Shown piece after piece: positions 1 to 11,305 of a stretch of DNA of 64,000 bases. Source of the stretch: Artemisia argyi (Eukaryota; Streptophyta; Magnoliopsida; Asterales; Asteraceae); contig CM060707.1 of NCBI GenBank assembly GCA_030686995.1, positions 84,864,472 through 84,928,471 on the forward strand. Reading direction: 5' to 3'. The notes beneath the pieces were generated by a model. The model saw only the letters and a list, made by a program, of their open reading frames with translations. It was not told the origin of the DNA and searched no databases. How positions within the stretch are numbered: the stretch's first letter is position 1; each line of letters starts with the position of its first letter. The position numbers and the translations under genes are program-made.

Positions 1-170
1 GCATTAATGACACAAGTCAAGAAACTCTATTATGATGATTAAGCTCACAAAGTTCTTTAATTTTGAGCTTCTTTTGAAAGCTTTTGATAGCTTTTAAAGT
101 TGGAGTCACATTTATTTGCACTGGATCAATATGAACGGTTGCTTTAGAGTATACAAAACATCCTTCATTT

Positions 171-171
171 A

Positions 172-203
<32 letters not shown>
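171..203. repeat. A-rich (AAAAAG)n microsatellite
   Basis: A short run of AAAAAG units fades into pure A. It accounts for the lysine/phenylalanine-rich frames read across it. No gene is visible in the first 420 bases. Confidence 0.8.
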
Positions 204-204
<1 letters not shown>

Positions 205-421
205 CCATTCCGTATTCCCCACCATGCTATTATTATCTATATTCCCCACACACAGACGCCAAACAAAAACACTCCCTTCACACCACCATATCATAGCCCA
301 CCACCATCACCGGTGGTTTTTGATATTGTTTCTTATATCTTTTTTCTCATGTTTTGAAGATTCTCATGTACAGATCCATATATTTTTTCGTGTTATAACA
401 TTTTACTAATTTTTTTTGTAG

Positions 422-516
422 ATTTGTTGGTGCCACCGCCACTGTAGTCGTTGCCGTCAAATTATTGAAAGAAGGTCATGGGTTGGATACACCTGAATCT
501 GGTGACGAACTTGAAG
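422..516 (+). other. exon-like segment, unrecognised
   Basis: A 95-base open stretch is preceded by a T-rich tract ending in TAG and followed by a consensus donor (GAAG then GTATAA). It reads through as a peptide starting FVGATATVVVAVKLLKEG and ending in an acidic GDELE. I do not recognise the family. No promoter or following exon of the same gene could be tied to it, so it is probably a relic exon. Confidence 0.3.
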
Positions 517-689
517 GTATAATTAATTTTTAAAATGATTAGTTAATTGGGTACATAGTTAATTAATTATAATGATTACGATACGGACTTCTAAACTTAC
601 TTTGATGTTTGTTGTTTGTTGTTTTTGGTTGTACAGACACGGGGCTGAATAGCGCTTGGGGTGTTTAATAAGATTTCATAAGGTAATAT

Positions 690-930
690 GGTTTGGGTGG
701 GTTTGGGTCATGAAATGGGGGCTGAAAATGGGTGGGTTTGGGGCTGAAATGTGTGGGTTTGGGTGATGAAACGGGGCTGAATTTGGTATGTTTGCAGGCG
801 GAAGTAGGGGCTAAAATGGGTAAGTTTGGGGATTGCAATGGGTGTGGGATTAGGATCTGAAATGGGGGTGAGATTGGTGCGTTTGGGTGCTGAAGTGGGT
901 ACGTTTGGGTTGAAATTTGGAATAAACTGG
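690..930 (+). repeat. G-rich degenerate minisatellite
   Basis: Repeated variants of TGGGTGGGTTTGGGGCTGAAA run across about 240 bases with degenerate spacing. Several groups of four or more GGG tracts lie within 30 bases (for example 695-721 and 730-743), so G-quadruplex formation on the plus strand is plausible. The long minus-strand proline-rich frame here is a by-product of the repeat. Confidence 0.6.
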
Positions 931-1144
931 TTTTGACTTAAGAAGGGGTAAAAATATATGTTGTGGGTAAGATTGTAACTCCACAAGAAAAAATCTGTGT
1001 ATGATGAATAAAAAACCACCGTGTAAGTATCAATTCCCTATAATTTTTTAACTTGGCATAATATGTTACAATTGATTATTTAAATTTTTAATTTTATAAG
1101 AAAAACTTGTGGGTTCTATGATCCTTTAGCTGTACTTGCAAAAC

Positions 1145-1825
1145 AAAGAGGGGTGGGCTCACGGACACCTATCCTGGTGATATACTTGCACTTTTTTTGA
1201 AGGTATAGTTTTTGAAATCTGTTAATGGCATGGTTATGTTTTTGTTGAAGGAGTCTTGAAGTTTTATATCTTTTTCCGTACACTTGATCAGGCAGTAATA
1301 GAGAAAACAAATATCTATACAGGCTTTCCTGGTATGTCCAAAAGTCAAGAGATTGCATTTCTCGACAATATATACCAACTTCCATCCATGATATACTAAT
1401 ATACTATTTTACCTGTTTCTCAGAAATGGTGCCAGTTCGAGTTATCAATAGACAGTGTTCCTCATGTCTTCAGGCAGTTGCTGATGTAGCTGCAGCTATT
1501 AAAGCCGGATTTTATGACACTGGTGAGATCTTCTCATTTTGGTTTGCATTTGTGCTTACTTATGAACCAGTTCATTTGTCTGTTATTAGGTATTGGTGCT
1601 GATTTGAAATCTATAACCGCCAATTTTAGAGTTTGGCATGCTTGGGACGGATCTGTTAACCCAAGATGTAGGTACTTACTTTTTGGATGTAATCGGGGAT
1701 TGACTTCTTACTATACCAGGTGAAGACTATGGTACTAGCTCAAGATTGTTTTCTTCAAAGGGCCATTATGTTAGAAACTGTTGCACCACTTTGGCGTGAC
1801 AAGGCAGGAACAAGACTAGGCCGCA
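1145..1825 (+). pseudogene. 3-ketoacyl-CoA thiolase (peroxisomal KAT type) pseudogene, intron-containing
   Basis: Intact KAT enzymes carry out the last step of peroxisomal beta-oxidation, thiolysis of 3-ketoacyl-CoA. Fragments appear in the family's order: TKRGGLTDTYPGDILA (1145-1192), AVIEKTN near 1290, an exon at about 1424-1522 with NRQCSSCLQAVADVAAAIKA, an exon at 1590-1670 with IGADLKSIT and GSVNP, and an exon from about 1721 with VLAQDC. The nucleophilic Cys of the QCSSGLQAV motif is kept, but the next Gly is Cys. Introns with AG/GT borders separate the exons, so this is a copied genomic locus and not a retroposed cDNA. The N-terminal targeting region and the C-terminal half, with its His and second Cys, are missing, and the last exon is strongly diverged. 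The family assignment is confident and so is its non-functionality. Confidence 0.75.
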
Positions 1826-2247
1826 GTGAGTTTCACTGAAGAAATTTTACTTTTGAAACACTTGGAGACAAATATTTAAAAGCATGATAGCTTGGTGCTT
1901 ATTTCTTCTATCTTTTTTTTCAGTTGAATTGCGCTCACTTAGAGAATTGCCTTCAGGAAACATGAGTAGAAGCTCAAACTCATTGTGCAGCTGATCAAAG
2001 AACATATGATTATAACACATTGTGAGGGACCACTTTAAGAGTGTACAGTCTCTTCGAACGTTTGAAAGCCTGTGTCTCTTAAGTGCGTGTTGATGGTTTT
2101 TCCAACTCACTGAATTCTTTACCTCAATTTCTCACCAAGTAAGTCATCAATCTTTTACATTAATTTTGCAACTGTTAACTATATATTAAGAGTCTACTAC
2201 TGGAAATAATATGTTATGAATTGAATACATCGCATATTTTTTTTTAG

Positions 2248-2407
2248 TTCTGCAAATGAGAACGCAGATGATCGCACTTCTGACGATCGTGAATGTGTTC
2301 AAGTGCTTGCTAAAAAAGCTGCCATTTTGGCAAGGCATCTGACTGAACTAATGGAAGGGTACACCAAGGCTGCGGCTTCCCACGAACATCTTATTAAGGA
2401 GCAGTAA
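2248..2407 (+). other. terminal-exon-like segment, unrecognised
   Basis: After a T-tract ending in TAG, a frame of about 52 codons runs to TAA. It reads DDRTSDDRECVQVLAKKA and then a helical stretch ending ASHEHLIKEQ. The composition suggests an amphipathic or coiled-coil C-terminus. I do not recognise the family. It lies about 400 bases after the thiolase relic but does not match a thiolase C-terminus, so it may come from another gene. Confidence 0.3.
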
Positions 2408-3658
2408 AAAAAAGCATCACCTTGAAAAACAGGTTTTCATCAATTTACCCTTTCCGACGTCAAATTAATTATTTGCTAATTGCTTATTAGTCATCCAAAA
2501 GGCCAAAAGGGCCCTTTCAAAAGTCGTCCAAAATGCTGATCTGCTAGCTGATTTTTTGCTTAAATATTCTGATTAGTGGCTTAGATGACGACCACACCCA
2601 GTTTGTTTGATGTCCAAAATGCAATAACCACTTACATAAGCAAACCCACAAACATGCTATGTATAGAGCTGTCAATAAGATTTTACAACACACCACTTTG
2701 GAACCACCTGGATCGTGACTTACTGTCATTATAAATGCGGCATTTGCTTTCGAACCCTGAAACATTAACTATTTATGATTAATGTTCATAACGGGTCATT
2801 ATTGGTATGAGCCTGGCATTTTTTTAACGAAATAATCATACAATAATAATCAAAATATATGAATAAAACCATTTAGGATGTGATATGCAGTGACATATAA
2901 GTTTGACAACTTTCATGCCGTTGTACCCGTTTGATTTGTTCCCGTATAAAGTTGCTTTTCAAAAATGAAAAATTGACTCATATGTTGCAAATGAAGTCAT
3001 GTGGTGTTTAAAAGAGACGAATGGATGGAACAACACAGACCGTGATCAGCTAAAGATAACCAAACAACATGATCTCTAAAGGCATCACATGAGATACCAT
3101 CCCATGAACAACAATCATTTTAGTTGCAAGACCAGTTAAAAAGGTTGTTAGGAAATAGTAATACCATGGTTTATATATGTTTGTCACCATTGTAAACAAC
3201 AATCATTTTATACAATTTGGTTTATACCATTGTAATTGGGAAATACTATTATATGCATATGAAATTACGAATAGCAGTTGTTTGTGTTATGTTGTATAGT
3301 TGATAAACTTTGTTTTCTAAATACCGTTATTTGCATTGTAATCTATGTGTCCTTTGAGCTCCAAGCTCTTTAAATACCATTGATATTGCTAATTTAACAA
3401 AGGAGATAGATGGGTTGGTTTTATGAGAAATATATATTCAGTTCATGTATAAGCAATTCATGTACATCAATAACTTCTTATCTCTTCTACAAGTCATTAA
3501 CAAGGAGTTTTTTTTCCTCTTTCCGACGGTTGCATGGTTTTTCCCTTCATTTTATTATTACAATAGTATATCTATTCTTCTTTTACAGAAGATCACATTA
3601 GGAAACATGTAACATGGATATAGAACGTTTGAGTTTAACTGAGAGCTTAAAAAAAAGA
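2408..3658. other. AT-rich intergenic DNA, no gene seen
   Basis: No open frame with coding character, splice-bounded exon, TIR pair or tandem array could be supported on either strand. The short frames here have compositions typical of AT-rich noncoding DNA. Confidence 0.5.
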
Positions 3659-4243
3659 CCCGTGCATCGCACGTGTATTGCCTTGATTAAATGCATTAAT
3701 TTAAGTGCCATAATGACTATCTATTATATTTATATTGGCTTGATTAAAGGCATTAATTTAAGAGAGATCAAATGTTGTCTTTATCTTATTCCACACATTA
3801 ACTTCCAAACTATAATTTAAAGTTGATAACCCTTTGAGCTTCATAGCATTGGTTTCAAATAATATCGTGAAGTGCATTTGAAGTAAACAATAGAGGCTAA
3901 TAGAGGAGACTATAAAACTGAATCTTCATCAATGATAAATGATTGATAGTGGATTTGATGTCCATTACATTATTCCTAACTATCTGATGATATATAGAGG
4001 TTAATGATATTGTTAGTGTGTTTATCACAAAATAAACCTTTATTTTTCAAATATTTTTATGTTATGTGCACTTTAATCAACTCTTTCTATGTGGTTATAT
4101 TTTTAGTTGCATTTGAAAAGTCAGTCATGTATTTGATACTTTTGAGTACCCCGATCAAAACTAAGCATATAATAATAAAATACACATAACTCTTGCAAAA
4201 CCGATCGTTATTTACGGTGAACAAAGCCCGTGCATCGCACGGG
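3659..4243. repeat. segment bounded by CCCGTGCATCGCACGGG palindromes
   Basis: CCCGTGCATCGCACG occurs at 3659-3673 and the full 17-base palindrome CCCGTGCATCGCACGGG at 4227-4243, with AT-rich noncoding DNA between. Repeats of this kind mark termini or hairpins of non-autonomous elements in plants. I could not find a target-site duplication or a Helitron CTRR end, so the element class is open. Confidence 0.4.
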
Positions 4244-4375
4244 CCATGATGCCTCGTATAAAAAAACAAATATGTTGCTTTGAATCACAGCCAGGAACTA
4301 TAATATTTATTTCATTTATACTGGTTTCTTTTTTATTTTCACTTTCGGATTATTGTTTTGTTTCACTTTGGTTTA

Positions 4376-4590
4376 TTGTTATTGAGTTTTGTTATTAAAA
4401 GAAAACTAAAGTAAATATTTTCTTTCTTAAAATTAAGAGAAAACACTTTACTTTAATAATCAATAAAAATACACTAACTTTTTATTATTTTTTTTTCTTT
4501 CTTCCTTAAGTGCTACTCGAAAACACAACTTCTTCTTTTCCTTTTTATTTTCTTTCTTTTTCTTCCTTAACTCTAACTCGACAACACAGT
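4376..4590. mobile_element. degenerate MITE-like repeat related to 63417-63628
   Basis: Pyrimidine-rich DNA ends in ACTCGAAAACACAAC near 4517-4531 and AACTCGACAACACA near 4574-4587. Both resemble the AACTCGAGAACAC terminal repeat of the element at 63417-63628, and the adjacent TTTCTTTTTCTTCCTTAA tract is also shared. The left end is too degraded to define a TIR or TSD. Confidence 0.35.
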
Positions 4591-5858
<1,268 letters not shown>

Positions 5859-6121
5859 CAAAAGTTGCCTAATGCTGAAGTCAGCATCTCTAAAATCTAC
5901 GATTGGTCCATGATGATTGGGCTGTCACGTGGAACCCTAAAATGTCAGCTTAGTTGGCAGAATCGGTTCCTGAATATTAGGAATAAAAGTTATAACATAT
6001 CTTTTCCTTAATTGTAGCTTCAAAGTTATAAACTTTAACCTAATTCCATTATCTCATCAAATGATTTTTTTTTTCTAATCTTCATCTAATTCTCTGACTT
6101 TTTTTCTAATGCTCATATAAA

Positions 6122-6326
6122 CGACTTTTTTGTGTTTATGTATTAGCGTTATTGAAAGATTAATCAAGAAGACAACTACTGCTAATACACTAAAGGTAAA
6201 AACCATAATGATGAATTTTTTAGATATTGTGTCATCTAAACGACTTTCTTTTGGTGTTCATATATTAGGGTTATTGAAAAATTAATCAAGAAGACAACTA
6301 CCACTGATACACCAAAGGTAAAAACC
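6122..6326 (+). repeat. two-copy tandem duplication, about 120 bp
   Basis: Copies at about 6122-6204 and 6241-6326 share a core starting CGACTTT, then ATTAATCAAGAAGACAACTA, and both end in an AAAGGTAAAAACC donor-like site. Each looks like a short exon with its donor, copied in place. Confidence 0.7.
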
Positions 6327-6369
6327 TTGCTAATAGCCACCGCATTGAACTCCTTTACTGAATCATCCA

Positions 6370-6387
6370 TTTTTTTTTTTTTTTTTT
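6370..6387. repeat. poly(T) run, 18 bases
   Basis: This homopolymer sits directly before the first unit of the 197-bp tandem repeat. Confidence 0.9.
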
Positions 6388-6393
6388 GGAAAA

Positions 6394-6985
6394 CTATGCC
6401 TGGTACAACGATTGATAAATGTAAGTTTTAGTAATCTTTAGTTTATCTGTTCAAAGTATATAAATCTCACATGCTTATGTTTAATTCTATTGTTTGTTTA
6501 TAGCTTTGTTTAATTTAAACATACACACTTTGTTCTATGAAATTAGGTTTCATAGAAGATATGATTATATATTCACTTTCGTGCAACAGGTCTATGTCTG
6601 GTATAACGATTGATCAATGTAAGTTTTAGTAATCTTTAATTTATCTGTTAAAGTATATAAATCTCATATGCTTATGTTTAATTCTATTGTTTGTTTATAG
6701 CTTTGTTTAATTTAAACATACACAATTTGTTCTATGAAATTAGGTTTCTTAGAAGATATGATTATATATTCACTTTCATGCAACAGGTCTATGCCTGGTA
6801 CAATGATTGATCAATGTAAGTTTTAGTAATCTTAGTTTATCTGTTAAAAGTATATAAATCTCACATGCTTATGTTTAATTCTATTGTTTGTTTATAACTT
6901 TGTTTAAATTAAACATACACAATTTGTTCTATGAAATTAGGTTTCATAGAAGATATGATTATATATTCACTTTCATGCAAGAGGT
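6394..6985 (+). repeat. three tandem copies of a 197-bp exon-like unit (fourth partial copy at 7386-7505)
   Basis: Units start at 6394, 6592 and 6789 with CTATGCCTGGTACAACGATT or a close variant, spaced 198 and 197 bases. The repeated phrase is followed at once by GTAAGTTTTAG (donor-like) and preceded by CATGCAACAG (acceptor-like), so each unit resembles a mini-exon plus one intron. A rearranged partial copy starts at about 7386. I cannot name the parent gene. Confidence 0.85.
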
Positions 6986-7999
6986 ACCCTATAAGCTCAT
7001 ATTAGAATACTTAATGTATTGATTGGTATAATTGATGTTTATGTTTACTATACGTGACAAGCTTCTTATATAGCTAGAGGTGTATATCTTAGGCCTCATG
7101 GATTGTGTTTTTCGGTATCTAACAGTATGTAACCGCCGTCATCATATCACATGTTTATATGCTTTGGGCTTTTTTCTATTTTTTTCAGATGTTGTTTCCT
7201 GGTGTATGGATGCATTCCATTACGATCATGGGTGATTATATTATTAGTTTAATTATGTTTTATTTAAAAGTATAAACTGTATAGAAATCATGTTGGTTAT
7301 GAGTTTATGTTTTTCATTAATGTGTTTATGTGTGTATTAATCAAACTACACTATCGCAGAAACCCTCCTCAAAGCCGTTTGAAAAAGTATGCCTGGTACA
7401 ACGATTGATCAACGTAAGTTTCATTTAGTAATCTTTAGTTTATGTGTTAAAAGTATATAACTCTCATCTACTTATGTTTAATTCTATTTTTCATGCAACA
7501 AAGTTAGGTTACGCTCGGTTCATGCCCAGGTAATCACTGTGATATTGTGTTAGATTTGTTTAACGTTTATGTGTTAGTTGTTCATCATCAGGAATCCGAT
7601 GATCAACAAGAAAAAGAAGAACAGGTTCGTAAACTGAGTTACTTTGGTTGTTTAAACAAATCTATAATACGGCCTGTTATATAATTTTTAGTTGACAAGA
7701 GATGGAGCATTCAATTTGATTCAACAGGAACCTAAACATGAGCTTACAGAAAGAAAGATCGGAGGCAACCACGGGAAAAATGTTGTTGTTTGTGTGCATA
7801 CATCATGCTGTTGCAAGATATGGTATTGATGGTGATAGGGTGAAAATTGTAGCCGATGTGTGATTGCAGCTGCGGGAAAAGCTAACATAAAACTGAAAAA
7901 ATCTCCTAAGAGGTATTCTTAATCCCTAAAATTGGTTTGGATCTACTTTTACGTTTCATGGATTGTTTAAATTTTTATTTTGTAGAGTAAAGATTTTAT
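6986..7999 (+). other. relic of an unrecognised gene; insertion site of Copia-1
   Basis: Exon-like pieces occur at about 7590-7625 (lysine/glutamine-rich) and 7690-7920 (GNHGKNVVVCVHTSCCCK-like, then a stop), but no continuous frame. The sequence ends in TTTAT at 7995-7999, the left target-site duplication of Copia-1. The same site resumes at 21655. Confidence 0.3.
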
Positions 8000-8480
8000 T
8001 GTTGGGAATTCTGTTAAGTAATAATTCTGCTGACTGTTTCTGCTGAAGGTTACTGCTGAAGAGCTGGTTCCTGCTGAAGCAGTGTATCTGCTGAAGACTA
8101 GTTTCAGTATTATTAGTTTCTGCGGATATAGTATTTCCGTATTTTATGTATTATAGTTTGGATATGCATGAGTTTATTTAGGAAGTGATAATGCATATCT
8201 TTTAGAAGTTTTAGAATATACGTTTCTTGTGAAACGGTTTAGGGTTCCTTGTGTATAAAAGGAACACACGATTATGTATTGTATTACGTTTTAGAAAACA
8301 CTTTTATTATTATTAAAAAGATCCATAGAGGATCAAGAGTTCTTAGTATTACACTTGTATTTGTTTCCGCTTTAAAATACAAGTTACAGAGATTGTCTAT
8401 TAGTGTGTTATTGATTACAGTGACATAACTAACGATTCTAGAGTGCTCAAGAAGATCTATCAAGGTCTTATAGTTCAACA
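8000..8480 (+). repeat. Copia-1 5' LTR (481 bp)
   Basis: It begins TGTTGGGAATTCTG, ends TAGTTCAACA and is repeated at 20684-21164. Four CTGCTGAAG motifs lie at 8040-8048, 8053-8061, 8071-8079 and 8088-8096. A TATA-like TGTATAAAAGG near 8251-8261 marks the probable promoter. Confidence 0.95.
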
Positions 8481-8482
8481 AG

Positions 8483-8494
8483 TGGTATCAGAGC
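8483..8494 (+). other. primer binding site, tRNA-Met type
   Basis: TGGTATCAGAGC lies two bases after the LTR. It is the usual complement of the 3' end of plant initiator tRNA-Met, where minus-strand synthesis starts. Confidence 0.9.
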
Positions 8495-8564
8495 CTCGAG
8501 AGAGTCTCTGTCATACTAAGAAACACAAATCTTACACCTTAAGAATCCAAACAAATCAACAAAC

Positions 8565-9935
8565 ATGCCTGGATCTGATGATGAAGTTGATACAACCCAA
8601 AACCTTAACACCACTTCTCTTCAACAACTCAACCTCTCCAACAGTAATGCTAAGTTTCCATACTAGAAGAATGCTGAAGAATATCATATGTGGTCCATGA
8701 AGATGCAGAACTGGATCACAAACATAGATTGGAATCTGTGGGAGGTTGTCAAAAAGGGGAATAGCCTGAAGAAGCATGTTACAAATGCTGATGGGGTTGT
8801 TACAATTGTAGGTCCCAGAACTGCTGAAGAGATTCTGGCTGTGCAAAGGGAGAGTAAAGTAAGAACAATTCTGCTCCAAGCTATACCAGATGACCACATG
8901 GGTGACTTCCACTTTATGGAGGATGCCAAGGACATTTGGATGGCTATAAAAGCTAGATTTGGTGGGAATGATAAATCAAGAAGGTTGCAGAAGTCTATGC
9001 TGAAGCAAAAGTTCCAAGAGTTTCAGATATCTGAAGAAGAGGGAATTCATAAAGGCTATGACAGGTTTCATCGGATCTTAAGTCAACTTAATCAGTTGAA
9101 GGCTAGACCTGACAATGAGGACTGTAATGTTAAGTTTCTGAGATCTTTGCCGCCCTCTTGGTTACAAGTCTGTATTGCTCTCAAGACCAAAGGTGGGTTG
9201 GACATGATGTCCTTTGATGACCTCTACAACAGGCTTAAATCACTTGAGCTTGATGTTAGAAGTCCCATTCGTCCATCCACTCATTCTGCATTTGTTGGCG
9301 CCTCTACAAAACCTGTGCATCAAGCCTCAAGCTCTTATTCATCAGGAGCATCTTCTCAAACCCATACTCAATCTGCTCCTAAATCAAAATCCAGTAGTGT
9401 GTTGGATGATATTGTTCATTCATTTGTGGCTGAATATGAACATCAGCAGTTTCTTGCTTATGAGGATTTTGAACAGGTGGATCCATTGGAGATGGAGGAG
9501 ATGCACTTAAAATGGCAGCTTGCAATGATCTCCATGAACATTAAGAGGTTTGAAACCAAGTCTGGAAGGAAGTTTGGTTTTAATGGAAGAGAGGCAGCAA
9601 GGTTTGATAGAAGGAAGGTTAAATGCTACACTTGTGGTCAAGTGGGACATTTTTCAAGAGAATGCAAGGAGAGAAAGTCTGGAGATGAAGTTAGATATGG
9701 CTCTTATCCAGTGGAAGCAGGGACTACTAAGGCTGCACCTTCAAAGGCTATGGTGACTCTGGATCACCAAATTGATTGGGCTGAACATGAACCTGCTGGA
9801 GAGGAAGCTTCTACTTCTTCACAAGTGAATCTGCTGGCATACTCACCTTCAGAGGACAAGAAGGAGCAAGTCTCCTTGATGGGAATCTCTCAGGTACACA
9901 ACTGTGTGTTTGGATGTAGTGTTAAGATACAATGA
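8565..9935 (+). pseudogene. Copia-1 gag, N-terminal part (UBN2-type), broken
   Basis: Gag forms the virus-like particle that packages element RNA. The frame starts at ATG 8565 (MPGSDDEVD) and meets a TAG at 8664-8666 within the conserved FPY..NAEEYHMW region; it is open from there to 9935. Features: a copia Gag core at roughly residues 60-200 (MGDFHFMEDAKDIWMAIKAR, NQLKARPD), a serine-rich linker, and a CCHC zinc knuckle CYTCGQVGHFSREC near residues 354-367. The reading frame changes near 9890-9935, where the coiled-coil continuation begins. The usable start for the track after the stop would be Met 8688, which drops the N-terminus. Confidence 0.85.
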
Positions 9936-11259
9936 GCTTAAACAAGAATTTTATGAATTGAAACCAAAGTACAATGAGTGTTATATAGAGGTAGAGTCTT
10001 ATAAAATGGCTTTAAAAACTGTAGAGAAACAAAAAGTCTGGTTTCAAAAGAATCAAGTTAAATATGATGAAAAAATAAGAGTTCTAGAAAGTGATTTAGA
10101 AGTTGCTAAGATAGACTTAAAGCGTACTGAAAAGGAGAAGTCTGATCTAGAAAAAGAAAAACAAGAATTACAAGCTAAGTTAGACAAAGAAATAGCTAGA
10201 AATAAACAATGGTTAATATCAGGTGATAATCTAGCTAGAGAACTTTATGGTAGTCAGGCTGTGAACTCTAAAATAGGTTTGGGATTTAAAAAATATGTTG
10301 GTTTAGAAGCTACGAATGACTTAGGTAAATCAACACCCGCAGGGTTAGCTAACTTTGTCAAAGAAGGTAATTTACATGTTGTCCCTGGACCTATAAGAGG
10401 GGAACATATGCCTATCGACCTGTTCATACCTAGTGACTTTGATGGATCACACCATCTCTATGGCAAAAAGTCAACTGACTTGCCAGACCCTATTATGAAA
10501 TCTACTAACTTTGTCTCTTGTTGTGACAGTGACAAGTCTTCTGATGAAGGGTCTACCTCATTTGCCAGCTGTGATTCAAGTGAGAAGTCTGACCTGCCCA
10601 AGACCACTCCCAAGACCACACCAAAGACATCACCCAAGACTCCCCACAAGCCTTCTAGAGTTGCTGCTGATAACAAGACAGTTTCTACTGAAGAATTGTT
10701 TTTAAATTCTTTGCAAAATAATACTTTTGGTTATGTTAAAAACAATTATGTTTATCATGGTGGTTTGAATACTTTTTCATGTTATGAAACTTCCTTTGGT
10801 TTGAATAAATCTTTTAAGAAGAAGAAATGTTTTGTGTGTGGAAGTAAATCTCATTTGATTAAGGATTGTACATTTCATGAGCAAAGAATGGGTGAATGTA
10901 TTAGTCAAAGGAAACCTAGGCAAATGTGGAAGAATGTTAGTGAAATACCCTCTTTTGTTCCACATCAGCAGAAATCCAATTCTGCTGAACCACATTCTTC
11001 ATGGAGAAGAACCAGTACTAGATCAAATGTTCGACCCACTAGTTCTTTCTTTTCTAATGGTTATTGGCCTAATCACTTTGACTCAATGTATTATGGTGGT
11101 GGGTATTGGAATACTGCTGTGAAGCCCTCAGCAGGTTGTTCTTGGACAAAGAAGGGACCTAATATGCATTACAGGCCCAAGAACAATGGTGGATCTAAAA
11201 CATCTACATGGCCTATCACTAATGATCCACAAGGCAGGCTCAAGTCAGCAATGACTTGA
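9904..11259 (+). pseudogene. Copia-1 gag, C-terminal coiled-coil and second zinc knuckle
   Basis: This frame is shifted relative to the gag core and overlaps its end by 32 bases. It encodes a strongly charged coiled coil (about residues 5-100, with KSDLEKEKQELQAKLDKEIA), then a Ser/Thr/Pro/Lys-rich linker with PKTTPKTTPKTSPKT, then a second CCHC motif CFVCGSKSHLIKDC near residue 309. It ends at TGA 11257-11259. Large Gag proteins with C-terminal coiled coils are typical of Sireviruses. Whether the frame change is a lesion or a normal recoding or splice event is not decided by this one copy. Confidence 0.75.
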
Positions 11260-11305
11260 GTCTCCAAAGTGTACTAACTTTTGTATATTTTTGTTGTTGT
11301 TGTAG
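11260..11305 (+). other. gag-pol junction with 3' splice-site-like signals
   Basis: Between the gag stop and the first pol codons lie TACTAAC (a strong branch-point match), a T-rich tract and TTGTTGTAG followed by G. This resembles a plant intron end. No equally clear donor was found in the preceding gag. Confidence 0.35.

Noticed and set aside
10458..10676. Minus-strand frame within Copia-1 gag
   Set aside because: It is a shadow of the low-complexity PKTTPKT-type sense coding sequence.
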